Below, one piece after another: positions 52,882 through 61,785 of a stretch of DNA of 64,000 nt. The position numbers and the translations under genes were made by a program. This DNA is from Kitasatospora papulosa. GTDB taxonomy: Bacteria > Actinomycetota > Actinomycetes > Streptomycetales > Streptomycetaceae. Every line of letters begins with the position of its first letter. Position 1 is the stretch's first letter. Location: the NCBI RefSeq assembly GCF_000717245.1, contig NZ_JNYQ01000010.1, positions 1-64,000 of the forward strand. The letters are read 5' to 3'. The notes below the pieces were generated by a model, which was not told the DNA's origin, did no database searches, and saw nothing but the letters and a program-made list of their open reading frames with translations.

Positions 52882-53748
52882 ATGTCCGCGCAGACAGAAA
52901 CCCATGCCCCGTCACTTCCCGCCCCGCCGGACGCACATGCCGGGGAGAGCGCCCCGCGCATCGTCCCCGTACGCCGAACCGGCCGGTGGGCGGCCGCTGT
53001 CCTCGTCCTGCTCCTCCTCGCTGGCGCCCTGGTCTCCGTCGTACGCAACGACGCCTTCCAGTGGGACGTCGTCGGCGCCTACCTCACGACCGACTCCGTG
53101 CTCCGGGGCCTCGGCCTCACCCTCTGGCTCACCGGCCTCGTCATGGTGCTGGGCTTCGCCCTCGGCACCCTGCTCGCGGTCCTCAGGCTCTCCGGCAACC
53201 GCGTGCTCCAGGCCGTGAGCTGGGGCTACATCTGGCTGTTCCGGTCCACCCCGATCCTGGTCCAGCTGCTCTTCTGGTTCAACATCGGCGCCCTCTACCC
53301 GCAGATCCTGGGCATCAGCACCGTCAACCTGCTCGGCCCGGTCACCGTCGCCGTCATAGGACTCACGCTCCACGAGGCCGCGTACGCCGCCGAAGTGGTC
53401 CGCGGCGGCATCCTCTCCGTCGAACGCGGCCAGCTGGAGGCCGCCCAGTCGCTCGGCCTCGGTCCCTGGCGCCGGCTCCGGCGGATCGTGTTGCCGCAGG
53501 CCATGCGCTCCATCGTCCCGCCCGCGGGGAACATGCTGATCGGGACCCTGAAAGGCACCTCGATCGTCAGCATCATCGCCGTGCAGGACCTGCTGTACTC
53601 CGTGCAGCTCGTCTACCACCGCACCTACGAGGTCATCCCCCTCCTGCTGGTCGCCACCCTCTGGTACGTGGCCGTCACCTCCCTGCTCTCCCTCGGCCAG
53701 TACTACGTCGAACGCCACTACGCACGCGGCACGGCGGGCACCCGATGA
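52882..53748 (+). CDS. Amino-acid-type ABC permease (subunit 1)
   Basis: The 288-residue permease has five to six transmembrane helices and the His/Glu/Gln permease domain with LRGLGLTLWLTGLVMVLGFAL, SWGYIWLFRSTPILVQLLFW and the EAA loop LEAAQSLGLGPWRRLRRIVLPQAM. It starts a seven- or eight-gene plus-strand operon; GGAG precedes ATG 52882. A longer in-frame start exists upstream but lacks such a site. It pairs with the permease at 55631 to form a heteromeric channel. Confidence 0.9.
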   Translation: MSAQTETHAPSLPAPPDAHAGESAPRIVPVRRTGRWAAAVLVLLLLAGALVSVVRNDAFQWDVVGAYLTTDSVLRGLGLTLWLTGLVMVLGFALGTLLAVLRLSGNRVLQAVSWGYIWLFRSTPILVQLLFWFNIGALYPQILGISTVNLLGPVTVAVIGLTLHEAAYAAEVVRGGILSVERGQLEAAQSLGLGPWRRLRRIVLPQAMRSIVPPAGNMLIGTLKGTSIVSIIAVQDLLYSVQLVYHRTYEVIPLLLVATLWYVAVTSLLSLGQYYVERHYARGTAGTR

Positions 53749-55586
53749 CCGGCGCACCGGCGCTCGTCGTCATCGGCGGCGGACCGCGCGGCACCGGGAT
53801 CATCGAGCGCATAGCCGCCAACGCCGCCGAGCTGTACGGCGGCCTCCCCCTGGACATCCACCTCGTCGACCCGTACCCGCCCGGCGGCGGCCGGATCTGG
53901 CGGCAGGACCAGTCCCCGCTGCTGTGGATGAACTCCATGGCCGAGGACGTCACCATGTTCACCGACGACTCCGTGCTGATGGACGGCCCCGTCCGCCCGG
54001 GCCCCGCCCTGCACACCTGGGCCGACGACGTGCGCGAGGGGCGGACCGCCGTCGACGCCGGCCCCGCGGTCCTGCGGGAGATACACGCCCTCGGCGCCCA
54101 GGACTTCCCCAGCCGACGGCTGCAGAGCGTCTACCTGCGGTGGGTCTACGAGCGGGCGGTCGCCGCGCTCCCGCCCGGCATCACCGTCCACGCGCACACC
54201 GGCCGCGCGCTGCGGGTGTCCGGACCCCGCGGCGGCCCGCAGCAGGTCCGGATCGAGGGACGCGCCGAGCCGCTCAACGCCGACCTCGTCGTCCTCACCG
54301 TCGGGCACCTCGACGCCGAACCGGACGCCGGACAGCGGGAGCTGTCCGCCTTCGCCGACCGCCACGGACTCGTCCACCTCCCTCCCGACTTCACCGCCGA
54401 CACCGACCTCTCCGCCCTCCCCCCGGGGGAGCCCGTCCTCGTGCGGGGCTTCGGCCTCGCCTTCGTCGACCTGATGGTGCTGCTCACCGAGGGACGCGGC
54501 GGACGGTACGAGAACGGGGCCTACGTCCCCTCCGGCCGGGAGCCCGTCCTGTACGTCGGCTCCAGACGGGGCGTCCCGTACCGGTCCAAGATCGGCTACA
54601 CCCTGCGGGGCGAACGCCCACCGCTGCCGCACCACTTCGGCGCCGACCAGGTGGCGGAGCTCGCCGGCCGCCCCGGTCCCGTCGACTTCCGGCGCGACGT
54701 GTGGCCGCTGGTCGCCAAGGAGCTGGGCCACGCCCACTACCACCGGCTGTTCACCGCGCACCCCGAGCGCACCGCCATGGACCGGGGGGACTTCGAGGAG
54801 AAGTACGCCGTCGCGGAGCCCGGCAGCGCCGAACTCGCCGCCCTCGTCGCCTCGGCCGTCCCCGACCCCGCCGACCGGCTCGACCTCGCCGCCCTCGACC
54901 ACCCCCTCGACGGGGTGCGCCACGACTCGTACGACGCGCTGCAGGACGCACTGCGCGCCCACGTCACCGCCGACCTGGAGCGCAGGCACGACCCCGGGCA
55001 CAGTCCCGACCTGGCCGTGTTCCTCGGACTCCTCTCCGTCTACGCGCAGTTGACCGGCCTCGGCGACACCGGCGAGCACTGGCACGGCTTCTTCAGCTAC
55101 CTCGCCTCCGGGCCTCCCGGCCCCAGGCTGCGCCAGCTCATCGCCCTCTCCGAGGCCGGCGTCGTCCGCTTCCTGGGCGCGGACATGACCGTGGAGACCG
55201 ACGAGGAACAGGGCGTCTTCCGCGCCCGCGGCACCACCGTGCCCGGTGCGTACACCGAGGCCCGTGCCCTGGTCGAGGCCCGGCTGCCCGACCCCTCGCT
55301 GCGCACGACCCGCAGCGCGCTGCTGAGCGCCCTCCACGAGGAGGGCGCGGCCGTCACGGGCACGGGGCTGCTCTCGGTCGACCCCGCCGACGGCCGGATC
55401 CTGGACCGCGAGGGCCGCCCCCACCCGCGACGCTTCGCCCTCGGCCCGTACACCACCGCGCGGTCCGGCGGGGCCTTCACCCGGCCGCGCACCGGCGGCC
55501 CGGCGTTCCGGCAGAACGACGCCACCGCCCGGACGGCGCTCGCCTTCCTGCGCGACCACTCCTGTCGGGACCACCTCACCGCGTGA
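53745..55586 (+). CDS. FAD/NAD(P)-binding protein
   Basis: The 613-residue protein starts with a dinucleotide-binding fold (LVVIGGGPRGTGIIERIAAN) and the NAD_binding_9 hallmark VDPYPPGGGRIWR, then LLWMNSMAEDVTMF; a second NAD(P)-type segment is LVVLTVGHLDAEP. It probably oxidises or reduces a small sulfur compound, or regenerates a cofactor for the monooxygenases. It is coupled by ATGA to the permease upstream. Such proteins are often annotated as FAD-dependent oxidoreductases with unknown substrate. Confidence 0.82.
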   Translation: MTGAPALVVIGGGPRGTGIIERIAANAAELYGGLPLDIHLVDPYPPGGGRIWRQDQSPLLWMNSMAEDVTMFTDDSVLMDGPVRPGPALHTWADDVREGRTAVDAGPAVLREIHALGAQDFPSRRLQSVYLRWVYERAVAALPPGITVHAHTGRALRVSGPRGGPQQVRIEGRAEPLNADLVVLTVGHLDAEPDAGQRELSAFADRHGLVHLPPDFTADTDLSALPPGEPVLVRGFGLAFVDLMVLLTEGRGGRYENGAYVPSGREPVLYVGSRRGVPYRSKIGYTLRGERPPLPHHFGADQVAELAGRPGPVDFRRDVWPLVAKELGHAHYHRLFTAHPERTAMDRGDFEEKYAVAEPGSAELAALVASAVPDPADRLDLAALDHPLDGVRHDSYDALQDALRAHVTADLERRHDPGHSPDLAVFLGLLSVYAQLTGLGDTGEHWHGFFSYLASGPPGPRLRQLIALSEAGVVRFLGADMTVETDEEQGVFRARGTTVPGAYTEARALVEARLPDPSLRTTRSALLSALHEEGAAVTGTGLLSVDPADGRILDREGRPHPRRFALGPYTTARSGGAFTRPRTGGPAFRQNDATARTALAFLRDHSCRDHLTA

Positions 55587-55630
55587 GCGCGGCCCCCCTA
55601 CCTTTCCCCTGCCGCAGAAGGAACCACCCC

Positions 55631-56533
55631 ATGTCGCTGACCAGCGATCCACCCGTCCGTCCGCCCGCCGTGCCCGACATCGCCGGGAGACATGCCGCCG
55701 ACGACCACGTGGCCCTGGAAGTCGTCCCCGTACGCCACCCCTGGCGCTGGGTGGCCGTCGCGGCCACCGCCGTGCTGCTCGCCCAGTTCCTGAACGGCCT
55801 GATCACCAACCCGGGCTGGGAATGGGACGTCTTCGCCCGCTTCGTCACCACCGAGACCATCCTCCACGCCGTCTGGGTCACCCTGCAGCTGACGTTCTAC
55901 GGCACGGTCACCGGCTTCGCGCTCGGCATCGTCCTGGCGTTCATGCGGCTGTCCGACAGCCCGTTCCTCAGGGCGGTCTCGTACGCCTACATCTGGGCGT
56001 TCCGCTCGATCCCGCTCATCGTCCAGCTGCTGTTCTGGTTCAACCTCGCCTACCTCTACAAGGAGCTCCAGTTCGGCATCCCGTTCGGGCCCGGATTCGT
56101 CTCCTTCGACACGATGAACCTCGTCGGCGCGATGAGCGCCGCCGTCCTCGGACTCGCCCTGCACCAGGCGGCGTACGCGGCCGAGATCGTGCGGGGCGGC
56201 GTCCTGGCCGTGGACGGCGGCCAGCTGGAAGCGGCCGCCGCGCTCGGCATCCCACGGCTGAGGCAGCTGCGGCGCATCGTGCTCCCGCAGGCCATGCGCT
56301 CCATCCTGCCGAACGCCGCCAACGAGATCATCTCCCTCTTCAAGGGCACCTCGATCGTCTCCGTGATGGCGATCGGCGAACTCTTCTACCAGGTCCAGGT
56401 CGTCTACGGACGCAACGGCCGGGTGGTGCCCCTGCTCATGGTGGCCACCGCCTGGTACATCCTCCTCACCACCGTGCTCTCCGTCCTCCAGCACTACGTC
56501 GAACGTCACTACGCCAAGGGGGCCGTGCGATGA
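55631..56533 (+). CDS. Amino-acid-type ABC permease (subunit 2)
   Basis: The 300-residue permease is a paralogue of the 52882 product (ILHAVWVTLQLTFYGTVTGF; SYAYIWAFRSIPLIVQLLFW; EAAAALGIPRLRQLRRIVLP). Two permeases with one ATPase imply a heterodimeric importer, as for Bacillus TcyL/TcyM. AAGGAA precedes ATG 55631, 44 bp after the flavoprotein gene. The next gene overlaps its stop. Confidence 0.9.
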   Translation: MSLTSDPPVRPPAVPDIAGRHAADDHVALEVVPVRHPWRWVAVAATAVLLAQFLNGLITNPGWEWDVFARFVTTETILHAVWVTLQLTFYGTVTGFALGIVLAFMRLSDSPFLRAVSYAYIWAFRSIPLIVQLLFWFNLAYLYKELQFGIPFGPGFVSFDTMNLVGAMSAAVLGLALHQAAYAAEIVRGGVLAVDGGQLEAAAALGIPRLRQLRRIVLPQAMRSILPNAANEIISLFKGTSIVSVMAIGELFYQVQVVYGRNGRVVPLLMVATAWYILLTTVLSVLQHYVERHYAKGAVR

Positions 56534-57321
56534 GCGCACCCACCGAAGAAGCGACCGGGGCCCCGGCCATGGTCGAGATCCGCTCCGTGCACAAGAGCTT
56601 CGGTGCCGTCGAGGTGCTCCGCGGCATCGACCTCTCCGTACGCGCCGGGGAGGTGACCGTCGTCCTCGGCCCGTCGGGATCGGGGAAGTCCACGCTGCTG
56701 CGCACCGTCAACCACCTGGAGAAGGTCGACCAGGGCTGGATCAGCGTCGACGGCACCCTGGTGGGCTACCGGAGGTCCGGCAACAAGCTGTACGAACTGC
56801 GCGAACGCGAGGTCCTGCGCCAGCGCACCCGGATCGGGTTCGTCTTCCAGAACTTCAACCTCTTCCCGCACCTCACCGTGCTGGAGAACATCATCGAGGC
56901 CCCGGTCGCCGCCCTCGGCCGTCCCCGCAAGGACGCCGTCGCCTCGGCGGAGAGACTCCTGGCCCGCGTCGGGCTCGCGGACAAGGCGGGGTCCTACCCC
57001 AAGCAGCTCTCCGGAGGCCAGCAGCAGCGCGTCGCGATCGCCCGCGCCCTCGCCCTGGAACCGAAGCTGCTGCTCTTCGACGAGCCGACGTCGGCGCTCG
57101 ACCCCGAGCTCGTCGGCGAGGTCCTCGACGTCATCAAGGACCTGGCCCACGCCGGCACCACGATGATCGTCGTCACGCACGAGATCGGCTTCGCCCGCGA
57201 GGTCGCCGACACCGTCGTCTTCATGGACGAGGGACGGATCGTCGAACAGGGGCCGCCCGCCGACGTACTCGACCGCCCTGCCCAGGAGCGCACCCGCGCC
57301 TTCCTCTCCAAGGTCCTCTGA
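56530..57321 (+). CDS. Amino-acid-type ABC ATP-binding protein
   Basis: The 263-residue ATPase carries Walker A GPSGSGKST, Q-loop VFQNFNLFPHLTVLEN, signature LSGGQQQR, Walker B LLFDEPTSALD and the H-loop VVTHEIGFAR, typical of GlnQ/TcyN-type polar amino acid importers. It powers the two permeases of the cluster. ATG 56530 overlaps the permease stop (ATGA). Confidence 0.94.
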   Translation: MSAPTEEATGAPAMVEIRSVHKSFGAVEVLRGIDLSVRAGEVTVVLGPSGSGKSTLLRTVNHLEKVDQGWISVDGTLVGYRRSGNKLYELREREVLRQRTRIGFVFQNFNLFPHLTVLENIIEAPVAALGRPRKDAVASAERLLARVGLADKAGSYPKQLSGGQQQRVAIARALALEPKLLLFDEPTSALDPELVGEVLDVIKDLAHAGTTMIVVTHEIGFAREVADTVVFMDEGRIVEQGPPADVLDRPAQERTRAFLSKVL

Positions 57322-57351
57322 ACCATGTCCCCGCAGCCAAGGAGCAGCCAC

Positions 57352-58326
57352 ATGTCCGGCCGACGCACCCTCACCGCAGTCCTCGCCACCCTCACCGCCG
57401 CGGGGCTGCTCACGGCGTGCGGCACCGCCGACGGCACCGAGGACGTGATCCGTCCCGAGGGCCGGAAGGACACGGGCATCAACATCGGCCCCGACCAGAA
57501 CCGGATCAGAGGCAAGAAGGTGGACGCCATCGCCGCCCAGGTCCCCGCCGCCGTACGCGAACGAGGCACGCTCCGGCTGGGAGCGAGCGCCGACGCCTCG
57601 CCACCCCTCGGCTTCTACGCGACCGACGACCGGACCCGGATCGGGAGCGAGATCGACCTCGCCACCCTGATCGCCGACACCCTGGGACTGAAGCCGCGGT
57701 TCGAGCAGGTCTCCTGGGAGAACCTCTTCGTCGGCCTCGACAGCTCCAAGTTCGACGGGGTCCTCTCCAACGTCACCGTCACCGAGGAGCGCAAGGAGAA
57801 GTACGACTTCGCGACGTACCGGCTCGACAACATCGCCTTCGAGGCCAGGAAGGGATCCGGCTGGAAGGTCGAGGGACCCGCCGACGTGGCGGGCAAGACG
57901 ATCTCGGTCGCCTCCGGCACCAACCAGGAGAAGATCCTCGTCGACTGGAGCGAGGAGAACGTCGAGGCCGGGCGTGAGCCGGTGGACATCAAGTACTTCC
58001 AGAAGGACACCGACTACTACCTCGCCCTCCAGTCGGGCCGCATCGACGCCTATCTGGGCCCGAGCCCCTCGGCCAACTACCACGTGGCCTCCGCCGGACA
58101 GTCCGAGATCATCGGCACGCTCTCCGGCGCCGGTGACGGCGTCCAGGGAAAGATCGCCGCCACCACGAAGAAGGACAGCGGCCTGGTGAGGGCGTACGGC
58201 GCCGCGATCGACCACATCATCCAGGACGGCTCGTACGCCGAGGTGCTCGAGCGCTGGGGCCTGTCCAACGAGGCCGTCGAGAAGTCGGAGATCAACCCGC
58301 CCGGCCTCCCCAAGACCGAGAACTGA
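57352..58326 (+). CDS. Amino-acid-type ABC substrate-binding lipoprotein (second)
   Basis: The 324-residue binding protein has a lipobox LTAC (Cys23) and the SBP family 3 fold (RGTLRLGASADASPPLGFYA; SEIDLATLIADTLGLKPRFE; VSWENLFVGLDSSKFDGVLS; VTEERKEKYDFATYRLDN). AAGGAG (57339-57344) places the start at ATG 57352, not 57325. With the product at 51496 it gives two binding proteins for one importer, matching TcyJ/TcyK in the Bacillus locus. Confidence 0.92.
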   Translation: MSGRRTLTAVLATLTAAGLLTACGTADGTEDVIRPEGRKDTGINIGPDQNRIRGKKVDAIAAQVPAAVRERGTLRLGASADASPPLGFYATDDRTRIGSEIDLATLIADTLGLKPRFEQVSWENLFVGLDSSKFDGVLSNVTVTEERKEKYDFATYRLDNIAFEARKGSGWKVEGPADVAGKTISVASGTNQEKILVDWSEENVEAGREPVDIKYFQKDTDYYLALQSGRIDAYLGPSPSANYHVASAGQSEIIGTLSGAGDGVQGKIAATTKKDSGLVRAYGAAIDHIIQDGSYAEVLERWGLSNEAVEKSEINPPGLPKTEN

Positions 58327-58342
58327 CCCCGAGAGGTCCCGC

Positions 58343-59419
58343 ATGTCCGCCACCAGGCCACTTCACCTCGCCGCCGAGATCGGCGGCCCGCCACGCTACG
58401 ACGCCGGCTCCCACGTCGCGCTGGCCCGGCTCGCCGAAGGAGGGGCGCTCGACTTCGTCACCCTGAACGACTCCTTCGCACGCCCCGGCCCCGACGCGCT
58501 CGCCGTGCTCGCCCGCGTCGCCCCCGCCACCACCCGGATCGGCCTCGTGCCGACCGTCACCACCACCCACACCGAGCCCTTCCACGTCTCCTCCGCCGTC
58601 GCCACCCTCGACTGGGTCAGCAAGGGCCGGGCCGGCTGGCACGCCGACGTGTCGACGACCGAGGCCGAGGCCCGGCTGTTCGGCCGGCGCCCCGCCGCTC
58701 CCGCCTCCGCGCTGTGGCAGGAGGCGGGGGAGGCAGCCGACGCCGGAGCACGGCTGTGGGACAGCTGGGAGGACGGCGCGGAGATCCGGGACGTGGCCAC
58801 CGGCCGCTTCATCGACCGCGACAAACTGCACTACGTCGACTTCGAGGGCAGCACCTTCTCCGTCCGGGGCCCGGCCATCGTGCCGCGCCCGCCGCAGGGC
58901 CGGCCCGTCACCGTCATCGACGCCACGAGCGGCCCGGCCCGCGAGCCCGCCGCACGGTACGCCGACGTCGCCTACGTACGCGCCGCCTCCCCCGAACAGG
59001 CCGCCGCGCTCCGCGACGAGCTGCGCCGCGCCGCCGCGGCCCACGGCCGCGCCCCGGACAGCCTCAGGGTGCTGGCCGCACTCACCGTCGACCTCGGGGA
59101 CGCCGAGACCACCCCCGAGCCCGGACTCGGGACCGGCCCGCAGCACGCCGGGCGGGGGACCTACTTCCGGGGCGGCCCGGTGGACCTCGCCGAGCTCATC
59201 GCCCGCTGGCACCGGGGCGGGGCGGTGGACGGCTTCCACCTCATCCCCATCACACCGGAGCGTGACCTGGAGAGGATCGTCAACGGGACCGTGGCCCTGT
59301 TGCAGCACCGCAGTCTGTTCCGCACCTTCTACCCGGGCGGCACGCTCCGCGAGCACCTCGGCCTCGGCCGCCCCGCCAACCGCTACACGCGCGCGAGCAC
59401 CTCAGGGGCGACCTCATGA
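58343..59419 (+). CDS. Luciferase-like flavin-dependent monooxygenase (1)
   Basis: The 358-residue protein is an LLM-class (bacterial luciferase-like) TIM-barrel oxidoreductase using FMNH2 and O2: GALDFVTLNDSFARPGPDAL, IGLVPTVTTTHTEPFHVSSA, WVSKGRAGWHADVSTTEAEA. It resembles Bacillus CmoO-type enzymes. The likely reaction is oxygenolytic C-S or sulfur-compound cleavage; flavin reduction needs another reductase. ATG 58343, 16 bp after the binding-protein gene, and its stop overlaps the next gene. Confidence 0.87.
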   Translation: MSATRPLHLAAEIGGPPRYDAGSHVALARLAEGGALDFVTLNDSFARPGPDALAVLARVAPATTRIGLVPTVTTTHTEPFHVSSAVATLDWVSKGRAGWHADVSTTEAEARLFGRRPAAPASALWQEAGEAADAGARLWDSWEDGAEIRDVATGRFIDRDKLHYVDFEGSTFSVRGPAIVPRPPQGRPVTVIDATSGPAREPAARYADVAYVRAASPEQAAALRDELRRAAAAHGRAPDSLRVLAALTVDLGDAETTPEPGLGTGPQHAGRGTYFRGGPVDLAELIARWHRGGAVDGFHLIPITPERDLERIVNGTVALLQHRSLFRTFYPGGTLREHLGLGRPANRYTRASTSGATS

Positions 59420-60705
59420 AGCAGATGCACCTCGCCGCCCACTTCCCGGGCGTCAACAGCACCACCGTGTGGGCCGATCCCCGCTCGCGGAGCCAGATCG
59501 ACTTCACCTCCTTCGAACACCTGGCCAGGACCGCCGAGCGGGGGAAGTTCGACTTCTTCTTCCTCGCGGAAGGGCTGCGGCTGCGCGAGCACAACGGCCG
59601 CATCCACGACCTCGACGTGGTCGGCCGACCCGAATCCCTCACCGTCCTCAACGCCCTGGCGGCCGTCACCGAACGTCTCGGGCTCGCCGCCACGGTCAAC
59701 GCGACCTTCAACGAGCCGTACGAACTCGCCCGCCGTCTCGCCACGCTCGACCATCTCAGCGAGGGCCGCGCCGCGTGGAACGTGGTGACCTCGTCGGACG
59801 CCTTCACCGGCGAGAACTTCCGCCGCGGCGGCTACCTCGACCGTGCCGACCGGTACACCCGCGCGGCCGAGTTCGTCTCCACCGCACGTGAGCTGTGGGA
59901 CTCCTGGACGCCCGACGGCACCTCCCGTCCCTTCGCGCACTCCGGACAGCACTTCGAGATCTCAGGGGAGTTCACCGTCCCCCGCCCGCCCCAGGGCCAC
60001 CCCGTCGTCATCCAGGCGGGGGACTCCGACGAGGGCCGCGAGTTCGCGGCCTCCACCGCCGACGTCGTCTTCACCCGGCACGGCACCCTGGAGGCGGGCC
60101 GGGCCTTCTACGCCGACGTCAAGGCGCGCCTCGCGACGTACGGCAGGCAGCCGGCGGACCTGAAGATCATGCCCGGGGTCACCGTCGTCCTGGGCGGGAC
60201 CGACGAGGAGGCACAGCGCAACGCCGCCGCGATCCGCCGGCAGCAGGTCTCCCCGCAGAACGCGATCCTCGCCCTCGAACAGGTCTGGGGACGCGACCTC
60301 TCCTCCTACGACCCCGACGGACCGCTCCCGTCGGTCGACCCCGACCCCGGATCGAGCCTGGTCCAGGGCAGGGTCCGGGTCGCGGACCCGCTGGCCGTGG
60401 CGGCGAGGTGGCGGGAACTCTCCGAGGCCAAGGGGCTGTCCATCCGCCAGACCGTCATCGAGTCGACGGCGCGGCAGTCCTTCATCGGCTCCCCGGAGAC
60501 GGTCGCCGCGGAACTGGAGAAGTTCGTCGCCGACGACGCGGCCGACGGCTTCATCCTCGTACCGCATCTCACCCCGGGCGGACTCGACGACTTCGTCGAC
60601 CTGGTCGTTCCGCTCCTCCAGGAACGCGGATCATTCCGCTCGGAATACGCCGGCTCCACGCTGAGGTCGCACCTCGGACTGACCGAGCCGGTATGGAAAG
60701 GTTGA
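59416..60705 (+). CDS. NtaA/SnaA/DszA-family flavin monooxygenase (2)
   Basis: The 429-residue FMN-dependent monooxygenase belongs to the NtaA/SnaA/DszA branch. It shows FEHLARTAERGKFDFFFLAE, VVGRPESLTVLNALAAVTE, ATLDHLSEGRAAWNVVTSSD and GSPETVAAELEKFV. This branch includes enzymes that oxidise dibenzothiophene sulfone, nitrilotriacetate and, in Bacillus, S-substituted cysteines (CmoJ). ATG 59416 overlaps the previous stop. With the partner at 58343 it likely releases sulfur from imported organosulfur compounds. Confidence 0.88.
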   Translation: MKQMHLAAHFPGVNSTTVWADPRSRSQIDFTSFEHLARTAERGKFDFFFLAEGLRLREHNGRIHDLDVVGRPESLTVLNALAAVTERLGLAATVNATFNEPYELARRLATLDHLSEGRAAWNVVTSSDAFTGENFRRGGYLDRADRYTRAAEFVSTARELWDSWTPDGTSRPFAHSGQHFEISGEFTVPRPPQGHPVVIQAGDSDEGREFAASTADVVFTRHGTLEAGRAFYADVKARLATYGRQPADLKIMPGVTVVLGGTDEEAQRNAAAIRRQQVSPQNAILALEQVWGRDLSSYDPDGPLPSVDPDPGSSLVQGRVRVADPLAVAARWRELSEAKGLSIRQTVIESTARQSFIGSPETVAAELEKFVADDAADGFILVPHLTPGGLDDFVDLVVPLLQERGSFRSEYAGSTLRSHLGLTEPVWKG

Positions 60706-60709
60706 CCGC

Positions 60710-61516
60710 ATGAGCACGGACGCACAGCAGGACAGCGAGGAGTTCCACGACTGGCAGCGCTGGCACGAGGGACGGATCGTCGCCGTGGCCGCGCCGCACG
60801 GCCCGCTCTCCCTCACCGGCACCCACTGGCTCGCGGACCATCCGGAGGGGCGAATTCCGGCCGTACCCGGGCTGTGGCGGGAGGACGGGGACGAGGTGGT
60901 GCTCGTCGCCACCCCCGAGGACGGGCTGACCGTCGACGCCGAACCACTGGACGGAGAGGTCCGCCTGGGCGCCGACCGGGGCCCCGTCGACGCGTCCAGG
61001 GTGGCTCAGGGCGATCGCCGACTGGTCGTACTGAGCCGTGAAGGCCTCTGGGCGGTAAGGGACTTCGACCCGCAGTCGCCCACGCGCCAGGCGTTCCGGA
61101 CCGTCGACGCCACCCCGTACGACCCGAAGTGGTCGCTGGACGGGACCTTCCGCCCCTACGACTCCGACCGGACCGTCCGTGTCGAGAACGCCGACGGGCG
61201 CGAGCGGGGGCTGGGACTGTCCGGCGAGATCGCCTTCACCGTGGACGGCGCCGAGCACACCCTTCAGGTGGCGGTCGAGCCCGACGGCTCGCTCTGGGCC
61301 GTCTTCGCCGACGCCACCAGCGGGAAGAGCAGTTACCGCTTCCGCTTCCTGCGGCCCCCGGCACCCGACGGGGACGGACGGGTGCGGGTCGACTTCAACC
61401 GCGCGCTGCTGCCGCCGTGCGCCTTCGCCGACCACTTCATCTGCCCCTTCCCGCCCCCCGGCAACACCCTCACCGTGGCCGTGCCCGCGGGGGAGCGGAA
61501 CCGCATCGACGGCTGA
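60710..61516 (+). CDS. DUF1684 family protein
   Basis: The 268-residue protein belongs to DUF1684, with WHEGRIVAVAAPHGPLSLTG near the N-terminus, FDPQSPTRQAF and the C-terminal NRALLPPCAFADHFICPFPP signature. The family is widespread, with no established activity; the conserved PPCAF...CPFPPP segment suggests a metal site or substrate pocket. It begins 4 bp after the LLM gene, so it is the last gene of the sulfur operon. Confidence 0.88.
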   Translation: MSTDAQQDSEEFHDWQRWHEGRIVAVAAPHGPLSLTGTHWLADHPEGRIPAVPGLWREDGDEVVLVATPEDGLTVDAEPLDGEVRLGADRGPVDASRVAQGDRRLVVLSREGLWAVRDFDPQSPTRQAFRTVDATPYDPKWSLDGTFRPYDSDRTVRVENADGRERGLGLSGEIAFTVDGAEHTLQVAVEPDGSLWAVFADATSGKSSYRFRFLRPPAPDGDGRVRVDFNRALLPPCAFADHFICPFPPPGNTLTVAVPAGERNRIDG

Positions 61517-61549
61517 TCCGTCCCACCCGGGACGAGAAGGCCGACCCCA

Positions 61550-61583
61550 CCGGCCCCGGCAGCCCCAGGGCTGCCGAGGCCGG
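61550..61583 (+). terminator. Terminator of the sulfur operon
   Basis: A 15-bp stem with one mismatch (61550-61564 / 61569-61583) and a 4-nt loop, 33 bp after the DUF1684 stop. Confidence 0.75.
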
Positions 61584-61785
61584 CCTCGGTGTGTGCCGAT
61601 ACGGCCGAAAACACACCCTTGCATGGCATATCGGCACCCCTCGATACTCCCGATCAGCGCCCGTCAGGAGCGCGACACCTCCGGAATCCGCATGTCCTCC
61701 GGAGCGCGCTCGCGCCCCTGACCGCGCCTCACGGGTCCGGCCACCCCACGGGCGGGCCCCCGATTCCCCTCGGGAGGAACGAGAA

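Noticed and set aside
52823..52890. Short plus-strand frame with Cys codons upstream of the first permease
   Set aside because: It reads through without a nearby stop and lacks the R-x-H-[IV]-D core and terminal Cys pattern seen on the minus strand.
54737..55652. Minus-strand frames across the FAD/NAD(P) gene
   Set aside because: No motifs and no start signals; the plus-strand gene fits a known family and the operon spacing.
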